Below the pieces are notes generated by a model. That model was not told where the DNA came from, ran no database searches, and was given only the letters and a program-made list of their open reading frames with translations. From Pseudomonadota bacterium (lineage in GTDB: Bacteria > Pseudomonadota > Gammaproteobacteria > Burkholderiales > SG8-39), in assembly GCA_021848555.1 (NCBI GenBank), contig JAJZUN010000025.1, positions 3,368-13,469 on the forward strand: a DNA stretch of 10,102 bases. The letters run 5' to 3'. The translations under genes and the position numbers were made by a program. Within the stretch, counting starts at the first letter, position 1; every line of letters begins with the position of its first letter. This document shows positions 1 through 7,154 of this stretch, piece after piece.

Positions 1-220
1 GCACGAAATAGACCGGTTCGCGCAGGGCTTCGAGTATCTTGAGCCGCTCGCCGTCGGGCAGGTTGTAGCGGTTCAACTCCCGCAACTGGTCCAGCAACCG
101 GACCTGCGAAGGCGTCACGTTGACCAGCGGCAGTTCGGCCAGCCACGCGATGCAGGCGGCACTGTCGGTGAACTCCGGGCGCGCATCCGCGGAGAATTCG
201 GGCAGCTTGAATTCGGGCAT
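1..220 (-). CDS. Conserved hypothetical protein, N-terminal 73 codons only (gene cut by the left edge)
   Basis: The minus strand is open from an ATG at 220 to the window edge. The peptide begins MPEFKLPEFSADARPEF and ends LREPVYFV. It is soluble-looking, with no signal peptide or membrane segment in the visible part. The start carries a small internal repeat, PEFKLPEFS, from a duplicated GAATTCGGGC stretch. No strong Shine-Dalgarno precedes the ATG, only a purine-rich GATAAAG. The 113 bp back to the upstream HIT gene suggest it may have its own promoter. The acidic, leucine-rich character and the LNRYNLPDGERLKILEALREP stretch recall uncharacterised betaproteobacterial proteins, but I cannot name a family or function. 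The gene is accepted because the frame is open to the edge, the ATG is well placed, the orientation matches its neighbours, and codon bias is GC3-rich. Confidence 0.7.
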   Translation of the reverse strand, partial: MPEFKLPEFSADARPEFTDSAACIAWLAELPLVNVTPSQVRLLDQLRELNRYNLPDGERLKILEALREPVYFV

Positions 221-333
221 GGACTTTATCGGGCCTAGGGTTTGCGCAAAAAAGCCGCCCTATTCGTCCGCACTCTTGCAGCCGGACAAGGTGCGACCGA
301 ATTCGACCGGGTTCCGCAGTGTCGCCATGCCGC
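221..333. other. Intergenic region between the HIT gene and the left-edge gene
   Basis: 113 bp with no gene. It holds a perfect 10-bp palindrome, TTTGCGCAAA (241-250), and a run of six T on the minus strand (246-251) just after a GGGCGGC. I could not find an upstream partner forming a good GC stem, so a rho-independent terminator after the HIT gene is not established. No convincing -35/-10 pair for the left-edge gene was found. Confidence 0.4.
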
Positions 334-765
334 TTATTCTGCCACCGCTTGCAGCAATTTGTGCAAGCTTCGCTGCAGGTCGGCGCGGTCTGCCGGCCGC
401 GGCGTACCCGGCCGGCGGGCGGCGCCCCATACGGAGCCCGGATAGTGCTTGTCGTCGCCGAATCGCGGGACCACGTGCCAGTGCAGGTGCGCCACCATGT
501 TACCCAGGCTTGCCAGGTTGATCTTCTCCGGCCGCAGCAGTTGTCGCAAGGCCTGCTCGGCGGCAAACACCACGCGCATCAACCGCTGCCGTGTCACCGC
601 ATCCAGATCGGTCATTTCGCTCACATGCCGGTTGAGGATGACGCGGCAGAACCCCGGATAGTCGTGGTCGCCGACCAGGACCACGCGGCATAGCTCGTCC
701 TGCCATAGCGTGTCGCCTCCGGCAGAATCGCACAGTTCGCAGGGGGAGGGTGTCAATTTGTTCAC
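334..765 (-). CDS. HIT-family protein (histidine-triad nucleotide hydrolase/transferase superfamily)
   Basis: 143 residues, a usual size for a stand-alone HIT protein. The signature histidine triad HLHWHVVPR lies at 93-101 (H93, H95, H97), preceded by KINLASLGN (81-89), which fits the strand and loop before the triad. An N-terminal CELC (C9, C12) looks like half of the zinc site found in some HIT proteins. Family knowledge: HIT enzymes hydrolyse or transfer nucleotidyl groups through a covalent intermediate on the central histidine; the substrate here cannot be read. The protein should be cytosolic. The start is a GTG at 765; the frame is closed by a TAA just upstream, there is no good Shine-Dalgarno, and no in-frame ATG precedes Cys9. 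It lies 49 bp after the oxidoreductase gene and is probably cotranscribed with it. The superfamily call is firm, the exact start less so. Confidence 0.93.
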   Translation of the reverse strand: MNKLTPSPCELCDSAGGDTLWQDELCRVVLVGDHDYPGFCRVILNRHVSEMTDLDAVTRQRLMRVVFAAEQALRQLLRPEKINLASLGNMVAHLHWHVVPRFGDDKHYPGSVWGAARRPGTPRPADRADLQRSLHKLLQAVAE

Positions 766-790
766 GTTTCGGCGGTGGCATTATCCCTGA

Positions 791-808
791 ATGTGAAGTA
801 ATTCACGT
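791..808. repeat. Short inverted repeat between the oxidoreductase and HIT genes
   Basis: The arms GTGAA (793-797) and TTCAC (802-806) are perfect. One G-T and one A-T pair extend them to 791-808, around a 4-nt centre. No T run follows on either strand, so it is not an intrinsic terminator. It could be a small operator, an mRNA-stabilising hairpin or chance. Confidence 0.35.
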
Positions 809-814
809 CGCAGG

Positions 815-3800
815 TTAGAGCAACACGCGCTCAATGCCGCCCCGGTTCGCCTTGGCCACGTATTCGGCCATCCAGTCCGGGCCGAGCATGTGCCTGGCCA
901 TTTCCACGACGATGTAGTCGGCCTCGGTGCCGGCATCGTCGTTGTAGCGTGCCAGGCCCTGCAGGCAGGAGGGGCAGGAGGTGAGGATCTTGATCTCGCC
1001 TTCGAACTTGCCGTCGCCTTCGCCGCGCATCGCCGCCGCGCCTTTGCGCATTTCCTCTTCCTTGCGAAACCGCACCTGGGTCGAGACGTCGGGGCGGGTC
1101 ATGGCCAGCGTGCCCGATTCGCCGCAGCAGCGTTCGTTGAGCGCAACCTCGCTGCCCATCAATTCGTTCACCACTTTGAGCGGCTGATAGGTCTTCATCG
1201 GCGTGTGGCAGGGGTCGTGGTAGAGGTAGCGCACGCCCTCGACCCCATCGAGCTTCACGCCCTGCTCGAGCAGATATTCATGGATGTCGAGCAGGCGGCA
1301 GCCGGGGAAGATCTTGTCGAATTCGTATTTCTGCAGCTGGTCCATGCAGGTGCCGCAGGACACGATGACGGTCTTGATGTCGAGGTAGTTGAGGGTGTTG
1401 GCGACGCGGTGGAACAGCACCCGGTTGTCGGTGATGATGCGCCGGCCCTCTTCCTCCTCGCCCGCCGCGGTCTGCGGGTAGCCGCAGCACAGATAGCCCG
1501 GCGGCAGCACGCACTGCGCGCCGATCGCATACAGCATCGCTTGCGTCGCCAGCCCCACCTGGCTGAACAGCCGCTCCGAGCCGCAGCCGGGAAAATAGAA
1601 CACCGCGTCGGAATCTTCGGTCACCCGCGCCGGATCGCGGATGATGGGCACGATGTGCCGGTCTTCGAGCTCGAGCAGCGCGCGTGCGGTGCGCTTGGGC
1701 AGCTTTCCCGGCATCGGTTTGTTGATGAAATGGATCACCTGCGCGCGCAGCGCGGGCCGGCCGACGGTCGCCGGCGGCCGCCGCGTCTGGCGCTGCACCA
1801 GGCCCAGCAGCTTCGCGCCACGGTGGGCGAGCCGCTGCGCGCGGTAGCCCCATTCGATCATCGCGGTGCGTGCGATCTTGATGGTGTTCGGGTTGGTGGC
1901 GTTGAGAAACAGCATCGAGGCCGCGGTGCCCGGGTTGAATTTCTTCTTGCCCTGTTTGCGCAGCATGTTGCGCATCGCGATCGAGACGTCGCCGAAATCG
2001 ATGTCCACCGGGCAGGGGTTGGCGCACTTGTGGCAGATGGTGCAGTGGTCGGCCACGTCGCCGAATTCGTCGAAATGCGCCAGCGAAATGCCGCGCCGCG
2101 TCTGCTCCTCGTAAAGAAAGGCCTCGATCAGGAGCGAGGTGGCGAGGATCTTGTTTCTCGGGCTGTAGAGCAGGTTCGCGCGCGGCACATGGGTCGAACA
2201 CACCGGTTTGCACTTGCCGCAGCGCAGGCAATCCTTGATCGAATCGGCGATGCTGCCGGTCTCCGACTGTTCCATGATCAGCGATTCGGCGCCCAACAGG
2301 CTGAAGCTGGGGGTGTAGGCGTTCCGGAGATCGCCGCCCGCGAGCAGCTTGCCGGCGTTGAAACGGCCCTGCGGGTCGGCCATCTCTTTGTAGCTGCGGA
2401 AGGCTTCGATTTCATGCGCGTCGAGATACTCGAGCTTGGTGATGCCGATGCCGTGCTCGCCCGAGATCACGCCGTCCAGGGATTTCGCCAGGCGCATGAT
2501 GCGCGCCACCGCCGCATTGGCGGCGAGCAGCATGTCGTAATTGTCCGAGTTGACGGGGATGTTGGTGTGCACATTGCCGTCGCCGGCGTGCATGTGCAGC
2601 GCCACGAACACGCGCGCCTTGAGCACGCGCTGGTGGATCGCGGTGCAGCCCTCGAGTATGCGGTGGAACACCAGGCCGTCGAACAATTGCTGCAGCTCGG
2701 TGCGCACTTCGTCCTTCCACGAAACGCGCAGGCTGTGGTCCTGCAGCAGCGAGAACAGGCTGCGCCCCGAATGGGTCACTGCCGCCAGCCCGGGCACCAT
2801 GTCGGCGCTTGCCTCGGCCACCGGCAGGTCGAGGTGGTCGAGGAAATAGCGCCAGCGCGCGCGCGTCCTGGCGAGGAGTTCGCGTGCGGCCTCGCGCCGG
2901 TCGCCCAGGAGTTCGGGCGCAGGCAGCGTTTCGCCGTGCTGGGCGAGGGGCAGCTCGCCCTGGAAATATTCGTCCAGCGCATCGAGCAGGGCGAGCTTGT
3001 TCGAGATCGACAACTCGATGTTGATGCGCTCGATGCCGTCGGAATAGTCGCCCAGGCGCGCCAGCGGAATGACCACGTCCTCGTTGATCTTGAACGCGTT
3101 GGTGTGCTTGGCGATGGCCGCGGTGCGGGCGCGGTCGAGCCAGAACTTGCGCCGCGTCTCTGCCGAGACGGCGATGAAGCCTTCGCCGCCGCGGGCATTC
3201 GCGATGCGCACCACCTGCGACGCCGCCGCCGCCACCGCGTCGTCGTCCTCGCCGACGATGTCGCCGATCAGCACCATCTTCGGCCGACCCGCGCTGCCCG
3301 CCTTGCGCTTGGCTTTGGTCGCGTAGCCCACCGCTTTCAGATAGCGCTCGTCCATGTGCTCCAGGCCGGCGAGCATCACCGCTCGCGCGCCGCGCTCGCC
3401 CGGGGCAAGTGCGTTGCCGCGGGCATCGAGGTAGTCCTTGATCTCGACGATGGCCGGAACCGAGTCGCGCACCTGGCCGAAAAATTCCAGGCACACGGTG
3501 CGGATCGCCGCCGGCATCTTGTGCAGGATGAAGCGCGCCGAGGTGATGATGCCGTCGCACCCTTCTTTCTGGATGCCGGGCAGCCCGGAGAGGAATTTGT
3601 CGGTTACGTCCTTGCCCAGCCCCGCCTTGCGAAAGCGCGCGCCCGGTATCTCCAGCACTTCAGGCTTGCCCCGGGGGGTGCTGCCGTCGCGCTGGTAGTG
3701 CTGGATCTGGAAACGCGTCACGCCGGCGTCGTGGATCTTGCCGAGGTTGTGCGCTAGGCGCGTCACTTCCAGAAACAAGCCGTTGGCATCGACCATGCGC

Positions 3801-4747
3801 CAGGAGGCGAGATTGTCCAGTGCCGTGCCCCACAGCACCGCCTTCTTGCCGCCGGCGTTCATGGCGACGTTGCCGCCGATGCACGAGGCGTCGGCCGAGG
3901 TCGGATCCACCGCGAATACATATCCCGCCGCCTCGGCCGCCTCCATCACGCGTTTGGTCACGACGCCGGCGCCGCAGCGTATGGTCGCGACCGGCCGCGC
4001 CACGCCCGGCAGCCAGCTTTCCTCGACCTCGCCCAGCGCGTCGAGTTTCTCGGTGTTGATCACCGCAGACAGCGCGGTGAGCGGCACGGCGCCGCCGGTG
4101 TAGCCGGTGCCGCCGCCGCGCGGAATGATGGTCAGCCCCAGTTCGATGCAGTCGCGCACCGCGGCGGCGGCTTCGTCCTCGCTGTCGGGGTGGATGACCA
4201 CGAAGGGATATTCGACGCGCCAGTCGGTGGCGTCGGTGACGTGGGAGACCCGCGTCAGGCCGTCGAAGCGGATATTATCCTTGCGCGTGCTGCGGCCGAG
4301 TTTTTTCAGCGCCAGCCGTCGCAGTGTCGCAACTTCGGCGAACCCGGCGCCGAAGGCGTCCACGGCATCGCGCCCGCGCTCGAGCAGAAACGTCACCTTC
4401 TGCGCGCGCGCGGCCTGCTGTACCCTGGTTTCCGGGTCCGCTTCGGTCTCGGTCAGGTGCGCCAGGCGGCGCTTTTCGATTTCATCCAGACGGTGGTGCA
4501 TGGCCCCGATCAGCGCGGTGCGCCGGCCGGGGTTGTCCAGCAGGTCGTCCTGCAGGTAGGGATTGCGCGACACCACCCAGATGTCGCCCAGCACTTCGTA
4601 CAGCATGCGCGCCGAGCGCCCGGTGACGCGTTCCAGGCGCAGTTCGCGCAGCGCTTCCCACGCCTGCTCGCCGAGCAGGCGCAGCACGATCTCGCGGTCG
4701 GAAAACGAGGTGTAGTTGTACGGAATCTCGCGCAGCCGGGCGGTCAT
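815..4747 (-). CDS. DUF3683-type FAD-linked oxidoreductase fused to Fe-S and CCG domains (GlcD/GlcF-like, YdiJ-like)
   Basis: 1310 residues. A DUF3683-type N-terminus (about 1-170) carries [21 protein letters not shown]-type FAD domain (about 180-370) has the FAD loop [10 protein letters not shown] at 210-219. The FAD-oxidase C-terminal region has [10 protein letters not shown] (718-727) and SGEHGIG with E764; H720, H727 and E764 match the metal ligands of D-2-hydroxyacid dehydrogenases. Two [4Fe-4S] motifs follow (C840, 843, 846, 850; C902, 905, 908, 912). Two CCG domains end the protein (C1055, C1087-C1088, C1131, C1134; C1180, C1207-C1208, C1258, C1261). The family oxidises D-2-hydroxyacids such as D-lactate, glycolate or D-2-hydroxyglutarate and passes electrons through Fe-S centres towards the respiratory chain. 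The substrate here is unknown. An open frame extends upstream to 4834, but the ATG at 4747 is chosen: it has GGAGGG six bases upstream, the family-like sequence begins there, and it avoids overlap with the preceding gene. Confidence 0.95.
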   Translation of the reverse strand: MTARLREIPYNYTSFSDREIVLRLLGEQAWEALRELRLERVTGRSARMLYEVLGDIWVVSRNPYLQDDLLDNPGRRTALIGAMHHRLDEIEKRRLAHLTETEADPETRVQQAARAQKVTFLLERGRDAVDAFGAGFAEVATLRRLALKKLGRSTRKDNIRFDGLTRVSHVTDATDWRVEYPFVVIHPDSEDEAAAAVRDCIELGLTIIPRGGGTGYTGGAVPLTALSAVINTEKLDALGEVEESWLPGVARPVATIRCGAGVVTKRVMEAAEAAGYVFAVDPTSADASCIGGNVAMNAGGKKAVLWGTALDNLASWRMVDANGLFLEVTRLAHNLGKIHDAGVTRFQIQHYQRDGSTPRGKPEVLEIPGARFRKAGLGKDVTDKFLSGLPGIQKEGCDGIITSARFILHKMPAAIRTVCLEFFGQVRDSVPAIVEIKDYLDARGNALAPGERGARAVMLAGLEHMDERYLKAVGYATKAKRKAGSAGRPKMVLIGDIVGEDDDAVAAAASQVVRIANARGGEGFIAVSAETRRKFWLDRARTAAIAKHTNAFKINEDVVIPLARLGDYSDGIERINIELSISNKLALLDALDEYFQGELPLAQHGETLPAPELLGDRREAARELLARTRARWRYFLDHLDLPVAEASADMVPGLAAVTHSGRSLFSLLQDHSLRVSWKDEVRTELQQLFDGLVFHRILEGCTAIHQRVLKARVFVALHMHAGDGNVHTNIPVNSDNYDMLLAANAAVARIMRLAKSLDGVISGEHGIGITKLEYLDAHEIEAFRSYKEMADPQGRFNAGKLLAGGDLRNAYTPSFSLLGAESLIMEQSETGSIADSIKDCLRCGKCKPVCSTHVPRANLLYSPRNKILATSLLIEAFLYEEQTRRGISLAHFDEFGDVADHCTICHKCANPCPVDIDFGDVSIAMRNMLRKQGKKKFNPGTAASMLFLNATNPNTIKIARTAMIEWGYRAQRLAHRGAKLLGLVQRQTRRPPATVGRPALRAQVIHFINKPMPGKLPKRTARALLELEDRHIVPIIRDPARVTEDSDAVFYFPGCGSERLFSQVGLATQAMLYAIGAQCVLPPGYLCCGYPQTAAGEEEEGRRIITDNRVLFHRVANTLNYLDIKTVIVSCGTCMDQLQKYEFDKIFPGCRLLDIHEYLLEQGVKLDGVEGVRYLYHDPCHTPMKTYQPLKVVNELMGSEVALNERCCGESGTLAMTRPDVSTQVRFRKEEEMRKGAAAMRGEGDGKFEGEIKILTSCPSCLQGLARYNDDAGTEADYIVVEMARHMLGPDWMAEYVAKANRGGIERVLL

Positions 4748-4753
4748 CGTCGT

Positions 4754-4759
4754 CCCTCC
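4754..4759 (-). promoter_or_regulatory. Shine-Dalgarno that sets the oxidoreductase start
   Basis: GGAGGG on the minus strand with a 6-nt spacer to the ATG at 4747. It sits in the 16-bp gap after the membrane-protein stop codon and argues against the 29-codon upstream extension of the frame. Confidence 0.8.
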
Positions 4760-4763
4760 ATGC

Positions 4764-5624
4764 TCACTGCGTCCCGGATTCGGCCTCGGGCTCGGCGCCG
4801 GCTGCGCTCCCGGCCTCAGGCGGCGCAAAGACATCGCGGTAGCTGGCGTAGAAGCTCGCGAACAGGGTGGGAACGTAAGTCAGCATGACCGGCAGCATCA
4901 CCAGCATGAACACGCTCTGCGACTTGTCGCCGAGCAGTCCGCGCGCGAGCAGGGCGAGCACGAACAGCGCAATACTGCAGATCAGGCTGAGCAGCGCCAG
5001 GGCGAGGCTGTAGGCGAGGAACGCCCGCCAGTTGCGCAGGGCGGCAAAAAAACTGTAGAACAGCGCTTGAAAGGCGGGCAGATTGCGCCACGCCGACAAT
5101 GCCGGGGCGAACCAGAACGCGGCCAGCACCGGCAGGTAAAGGCAGGTGGCCAGCAGCGTCGCCCCGGCCAGGCTGCCGTCCTCGAACGCGCCCGGAGGCG
5201 GACGGGTGCCCAGCACCATCAATTGCAACAGCAGGCCGCCGTCGATCAGCGCCGATGCACCGAGGATGGCGAGGCCGCTGGCGAGGTAAAGCCCCCCCTG
5301 CCGCAGCAGCGCCGGCAAATTCGACTTGAATCCAGAGAACAGCAGGTCGACGCGCAGCTTGCGCCCCTGGTCGAGTTCCCGGCTTGCGATCATGAAGCTG
5401 GCCGAGAAAGCCGGAATCAGCACGGTTGCTGCAAACCAGCCGACGACCGGGATCATGCCCAGCATCTGCATCAGCAGAATGTAGGACAAGGTCAGGAATG
5501 CCCACATCGCCGGACTCTTGCGAAACAGCGCAAAGCCGGTCAGCACCCAGTTCCAGCCGTAGCTTGCGGGTATGGTGTTCACGGTCGGTGTGCCGGTGAG
5601 TTGGGCATCAGATCCAAAGCGCAT
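4764..5624 (-). CDS. BPSS1780-type multi-pass inner-membrane protein of unknown function
   Basis: 286 residues. About six hydrophobic segments are visible, near 39-57, 60-80, 108-138, 152-176, 201-228 and 237-260. A soluble N-terminus precedes them, and an Ala/Glu/Pro-rich acidic tail (about 267-286) follows. The N-terminal [16 protein letters not shown] (23-38) and the overall plan match what I recall of the BPSS1780 family in betaproteobacteria; no biochemical role is known to me. The ATG at 5624 lies inside the 3' end of thrB, a 17-bp overlap, and has no clear Shine-Dalgarno, so translation is probably coupled to thrB. A GTG at 5582 in the same frame is a possible alternative start. The stop at 4764-4766 is 16 bp before the oxidoreductase ATG, so the two are very likely cotranscribed. 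The integral-membrane call is firm; the family name is from memory. Confidence 0.88.
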   Translation of the reverse strand: MRFGSDAQLTGTPTVNTIPASYGWNWVLTGFALFRKSPAMWAFLTLSYILLMQMLGMIPVVGWFAATVLIPAFSASFMIASRELDQGRKLRVDLLFSGFKSNLPALLRQGGLYLASGLAILGASALIDGGLLLQLMVLGTRPPPGAFEDGSLAGATLLATCLYLPVLAAFWFAPALSAWRNLPAFQALFYSFFAALRNWRAFLAYSLALALLSLICSIALFVLALLARGLLGDKSQSVFMLVMLPVMLTYVPTLFASFYASYRDVFAPPEAGSAAGAEPEAESGTQ

Positions 5625-6552
5625 CGCCGGCGTGGGCGATGCGCAGCTCCAGGATACGACGAAAATGCTCCGGATCGTGCGCGTGCACCAGTTCGCCTGG
5701 GCGCGGCAGATAGAAGTCGTACAGCCGCGACAGCCAAAATCTCAGCGCGGCCGCGCGCAGCATCACCGGCCAGGCTGCGCGCTCCGGCGCGGTCAGCGCC
5801 CGCCGCGCATGGTAGGCGGCGAGCAGTGCACGCGCCCGGGGTGGGTCGATCTCTCCGCCGGGCTGCACGCACCAGTCATTGAGCGTCACCGCGAGGTCGA
5901 ACAGCAGGCAATCGATGCCGGCGAAGTAGAAATCGATCACGCCGCCGATGCGATCGGCCGCGAACAACACGTTATCCCGGAACAAGTCCGCGTGGATGGC
6001 TCCGCGCGGCAGGTCTTCGCGGCGGTTTCTTGCCTGGAATTCGAGTTCGGCGCGCAGCAGCGCCGCGCGCGCCGCGTCGAGAAATGGGCTCACCTGGAGC
6101 GCTGCTTCGCCCCACCAGCGTGGCCCGCGCGGATTGTCCAGTTTGCCCGCATAGGACTGACCGGCGAGATGTATCGCGGCGAGCGTCTCGCCGAGCTCGC
6201 CGCAGTGCGCCGGGGTGGGCGCGGTGATGACCTCTCCCTGCAGCCGCGACATCAGGGCCGCCGGCTTGCCGTTCAGCTCGGAAAACATCTGGCCACGGTT
6301 GTCGATCGCCGGTGCCGGGCTGGGTATCGCGTGCTGCGCCAGGTGGGCCATCAAGCCGAGATAAAAGGGCAGCTCCACCGGCGTGAGTTTCTCGAACAAG
6401 GTCAGCACGTAGCGTCCGCCGGTCGTGGTCACGAAATAGTTGGTGTTCTCGATGCCGGCGGCAATGCCCTGCATCTCGACCAATGCGCCCACACGATAGC
6501 CTTCCAGCCAGACGGATAACTGCGCGGGCGTGACCGGGGTAAAGACAGACAT
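5608..6552 (-). CDS. thrB: Homoserine kinase (ThrB, aminoglycoside-phosphotransferase-fold type)
   Basis: 314 residues, the normal length for the APH-fold homoserine kinase. It begins MSVFTPVTPAQLSVWLEGY, typical of the family. IENTNYFV (34-41) lies in the N-lobe strands. The catalytic loop IHADLFRDN (186-194) supplies the catalytic Asp189 and Asn194, and IDFYFAG (206-212) supplies the metal-binding Asp207. It phosphorylates L-homoserine to O-phosphohomoserine with ATP, the step before threonine synthase, in the cytosol. hom and thrC are not in this window, so the threonine genes are dispersed here; thrB near polA is an arrangement I recall in betaproteobacteria. The ATG at 6552 has no clear Shine-Dalgarno, but it is the only good start near the family N-terminus. 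Its 3' end overlaps the next gene by 17 bp. Catalytic motifs are intact. Confidence 0.96.
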   Translation of the reverse strand: MSVFTPVTPAQLSVWLEGYRVGALVEMQGIAAGIENTNYFVTTTGGRYVLTLFEKLTPVELPFYLGLMAHLAQHAIPSPAPAIDNRGQMFSELNGKPAALMSRLQGEVITAPTPAHCGELGETLAAIHLAGQSYAGKLDNPRGPRWWGEAALQVSPFLDAARAALLRAELEFQARNRREDLPRGAIHADLFRDNVLFAADRIGGVIDFYFAGIDCLLFDLAVTLNDWCVQPGGEIDPPRARALLAAYHARRALTAPERAAWPVMLRAAALRFWLSRLYDFYLPRPGELVHAHDPEHFRRILELRIAHAGDALWI

Positions 6553-6582
6553 GCGGGCAATGGGTGATAAGCCGGGGGCAAC

Positions 6583-6607
6583 GGGGGGTGCGCGGGCCTA
6601 TCCCCCC
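6583..6607. repeat. G6/C6 inverted repeat upstream of thrB
   Basis: GGGGGG (6583-6588) and CCCCCC (6602-6607) could pair around a 13-nt loop in the 82-bp gap between the DUF2782 gene and thrB. No T run follows on the minus strand, so it does not look like a terminator. It could slow ribosomes or modulate thrB translation; chance in GC-rich DNA is possible. Confidence 0.35.
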
Positions 6608-6634
6608 AGCGTTACCTTAGACCCGCCACCTGGT

Positions 6635-6967
6635 TCAGAAAGAATGGATCACCCATTGCGGCACGCGCAGGCCGGAGTCGAGCGAATCGCGTCTTACCAT
6701 CGAGCCATCGCCCCTTTCGTCGACCAGAAAATAGGGCACGCCGTGCGGGGGGGTCACTTTGATCGCGTAGAGCTTGCCGTTGACGCGGTACTCTTCCACC
6801 TTGTCCTCGCCGCGCCGCAGGATCGTAACCTGCGGTTCTAGCGCCGGGTCGGGCACGTAGCCGGGCGGCGGCGGGGGCGGTTCAGGCAACGGCTCGAGCC
6901 TGGGCGGTTGTTGCGCGGCGAGCGGAAGCGCAATTCCGAGTAAGGCTATTCCTAACAAACGGCGCAT
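6635..6967 (-). CDS. DUF2782 small secreted protein
   Basis: 110 residues. A signal peptide is visible: MRR, then a hydrophobic core (4-16) and a likely cleavage after LAA near residue 18, so the mature protein is probably periplasmic. A proline-rich stretch with six consecutive prolines (about 26-45) follows. The conserved part, EYRVNGKLYAIKVTP (59-73), GVPYFLVDERGDG (76-88) and the terminal VPQWVIHSF (102-110), matches DUF2782 as I know it. No function is established for that family. The ATG at 6967 has GGAAG six bases upstream (6974-6978) and an extended -10 promoter about 35 bp upstream, so it probably heads the operon with thrB. The protein is full length for the family and has no cysteines. 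I do not infer a role in threonine metabolism from position alone. Confidence 0.9.
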   Translation of the reverse strand: MRRLLGIALLGIALPLAAQQPPRLEPLPEPPPPPPGYVPDPALEPQVTILRRGEDKVEEYRVNGKLYAIKVTPPHGVPYFLVDERGDGSMVRRDSLDSGLRVPQWVIHSF

Positions 6968-6973
6968 GATGGG

Positions 6974-6978
6974 CTTCC
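6974..6978 (-). promoter_or_regulatory. Shine-Dalgarno of the DUF2782 gene
   Basis: GGAAG on the minus strand with a 6-nt spacer to the ATG at 6967. It supports this start and fits a short leader from the promoter at 7001-7009. Confidence 0.6.
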
Positions 6979-7000
6979 GGTTGGCGGTCGTCGGAGGGGA

Positions 7001-7009
7001 ATTTTAGCA
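7001..7009 (-). promoter_or_regulatory. Candidate extended -10 promoter for the DUF2782-thrB operon
   Basis: On the minus strand the sequence reads TGC then TAAAAT, an extended -10 element of the sigma-70 type with one mismatch from TATAAT. At 17-bp spacing the -35 position holds TCTGAG, a poor match, which extended -10 promoters tolerate. It implies a leader of roughly 25-30 nt before the ATG at 6967. It lies just beyond the displaced LOG tail copy. Confidence 0.5.
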
Positions 7010-7023
7010 GATTCGGGCCCTGG

Positions 7024-7080
7024 CTCAGAGATTGAGCAGATTCTCCCGTTTTGCTGGCAAGGGTGCGAACCCCCTCTTTT
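7024..7080 (-). pseudogene. Displaced second copy of the LOG gene 3' end (18 codons including stop)
   Basis: Read on the minus strand in the LOG frame, this stretch encodes KRGFAPLPAKRENLLNL and a TGA stop. The real LOG terminus is KRGFAPLPAERENLLNL and stop. The two DNA copies match at 49 of 57 positions with a fixed 130-bp offset and no gaps. Seven of the eight differences are synonymous: AAA/AAG, GCG/GCA, CCT/CCC, CCG/CCA, CGC/CGG, and TTA/CTC counted twice. The only replacement is Glu to Lys. Homology stops abruptly on the LOG-proximal side, at the foot of the palindrome, where the KYYE codons should be. No start or upstream coding part is present, so it is a fragment and not a gene. Confidence 0.9.
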
Positions 7081-7135
7081 GGCTACGGCGTAACCTGGCG
7101 CTACGCGCCAGGTTAGCCTGCGCCGAAAAAGGGGG
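7070..7135. repeat. 66-bp imperfect palindrome between the two LOG tails
   Basis: The inner stem is a perfect 10-bp pair: TAACCTGGCG (7091-7100) with CGCCAGGTTA (7106-7115), loop CTACG. Outside it, CGGCG (7086-7090) can pair with CGCCG (7121-7125) across a 5-nt bulge. CCCCCTCTTTT (7070-7080) can pair with AAAAAGGGGG (7126-7135) with a small defect. The outer left arm is part of the left LOG-tail copy. The right arm, CGAAAAAGGGGG (7124-7135), is also nearly complementary to the other copy at 7200-7212. Neither strand has a T run after the inner stem, so it is not a standard intrinsic terminator, though it could block exonucleases on LOG mRNA. Confidence 0.85.
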
Positions 7136-7154
7136 CATCGTTCTCGCGGGATTC

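Noticed and set aside
195..220. Direct GAATTCGGGC repeat at the start of the left-edge gene
   Set aside because: It encodes PEF twice within a coding region and is too short to suggest an element.
500..781. A 93-codon minus-strand frame with an ATG at 781, upstream of the HIT start
   Set aside because: It is out of frame with the HIT gene, which carries an intact histidine triad, and its product looks like a frame-shifted, Arg-rich shadow.
890..3757. A 955-codon open frame on the plus strand opposite the oxidoreductase gene
   Set aside because: Its translation is rich in Arg, Ala, His and Val without recognisable domains, and it mirrors the codon periodicity of the clearly real minus-strand gene. 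Long antisense frames are expected in GC-rich DNA.
4748..4834. N-terminal extension of the oxidoreductase by 29 codons
   Set aside because: It would overlap the preceding membrane-protein gene, is Pro/Arg-rich and unlike the family, and a good Shine-Dalgarno precedes the ATG at 4747.
7086..7125. Rho-independent terminator of LOG formed by the palindrome
   Set aside because: The stem is strong but no T run follows it on either strand; after the stem the minus strand reads into AAAAG.
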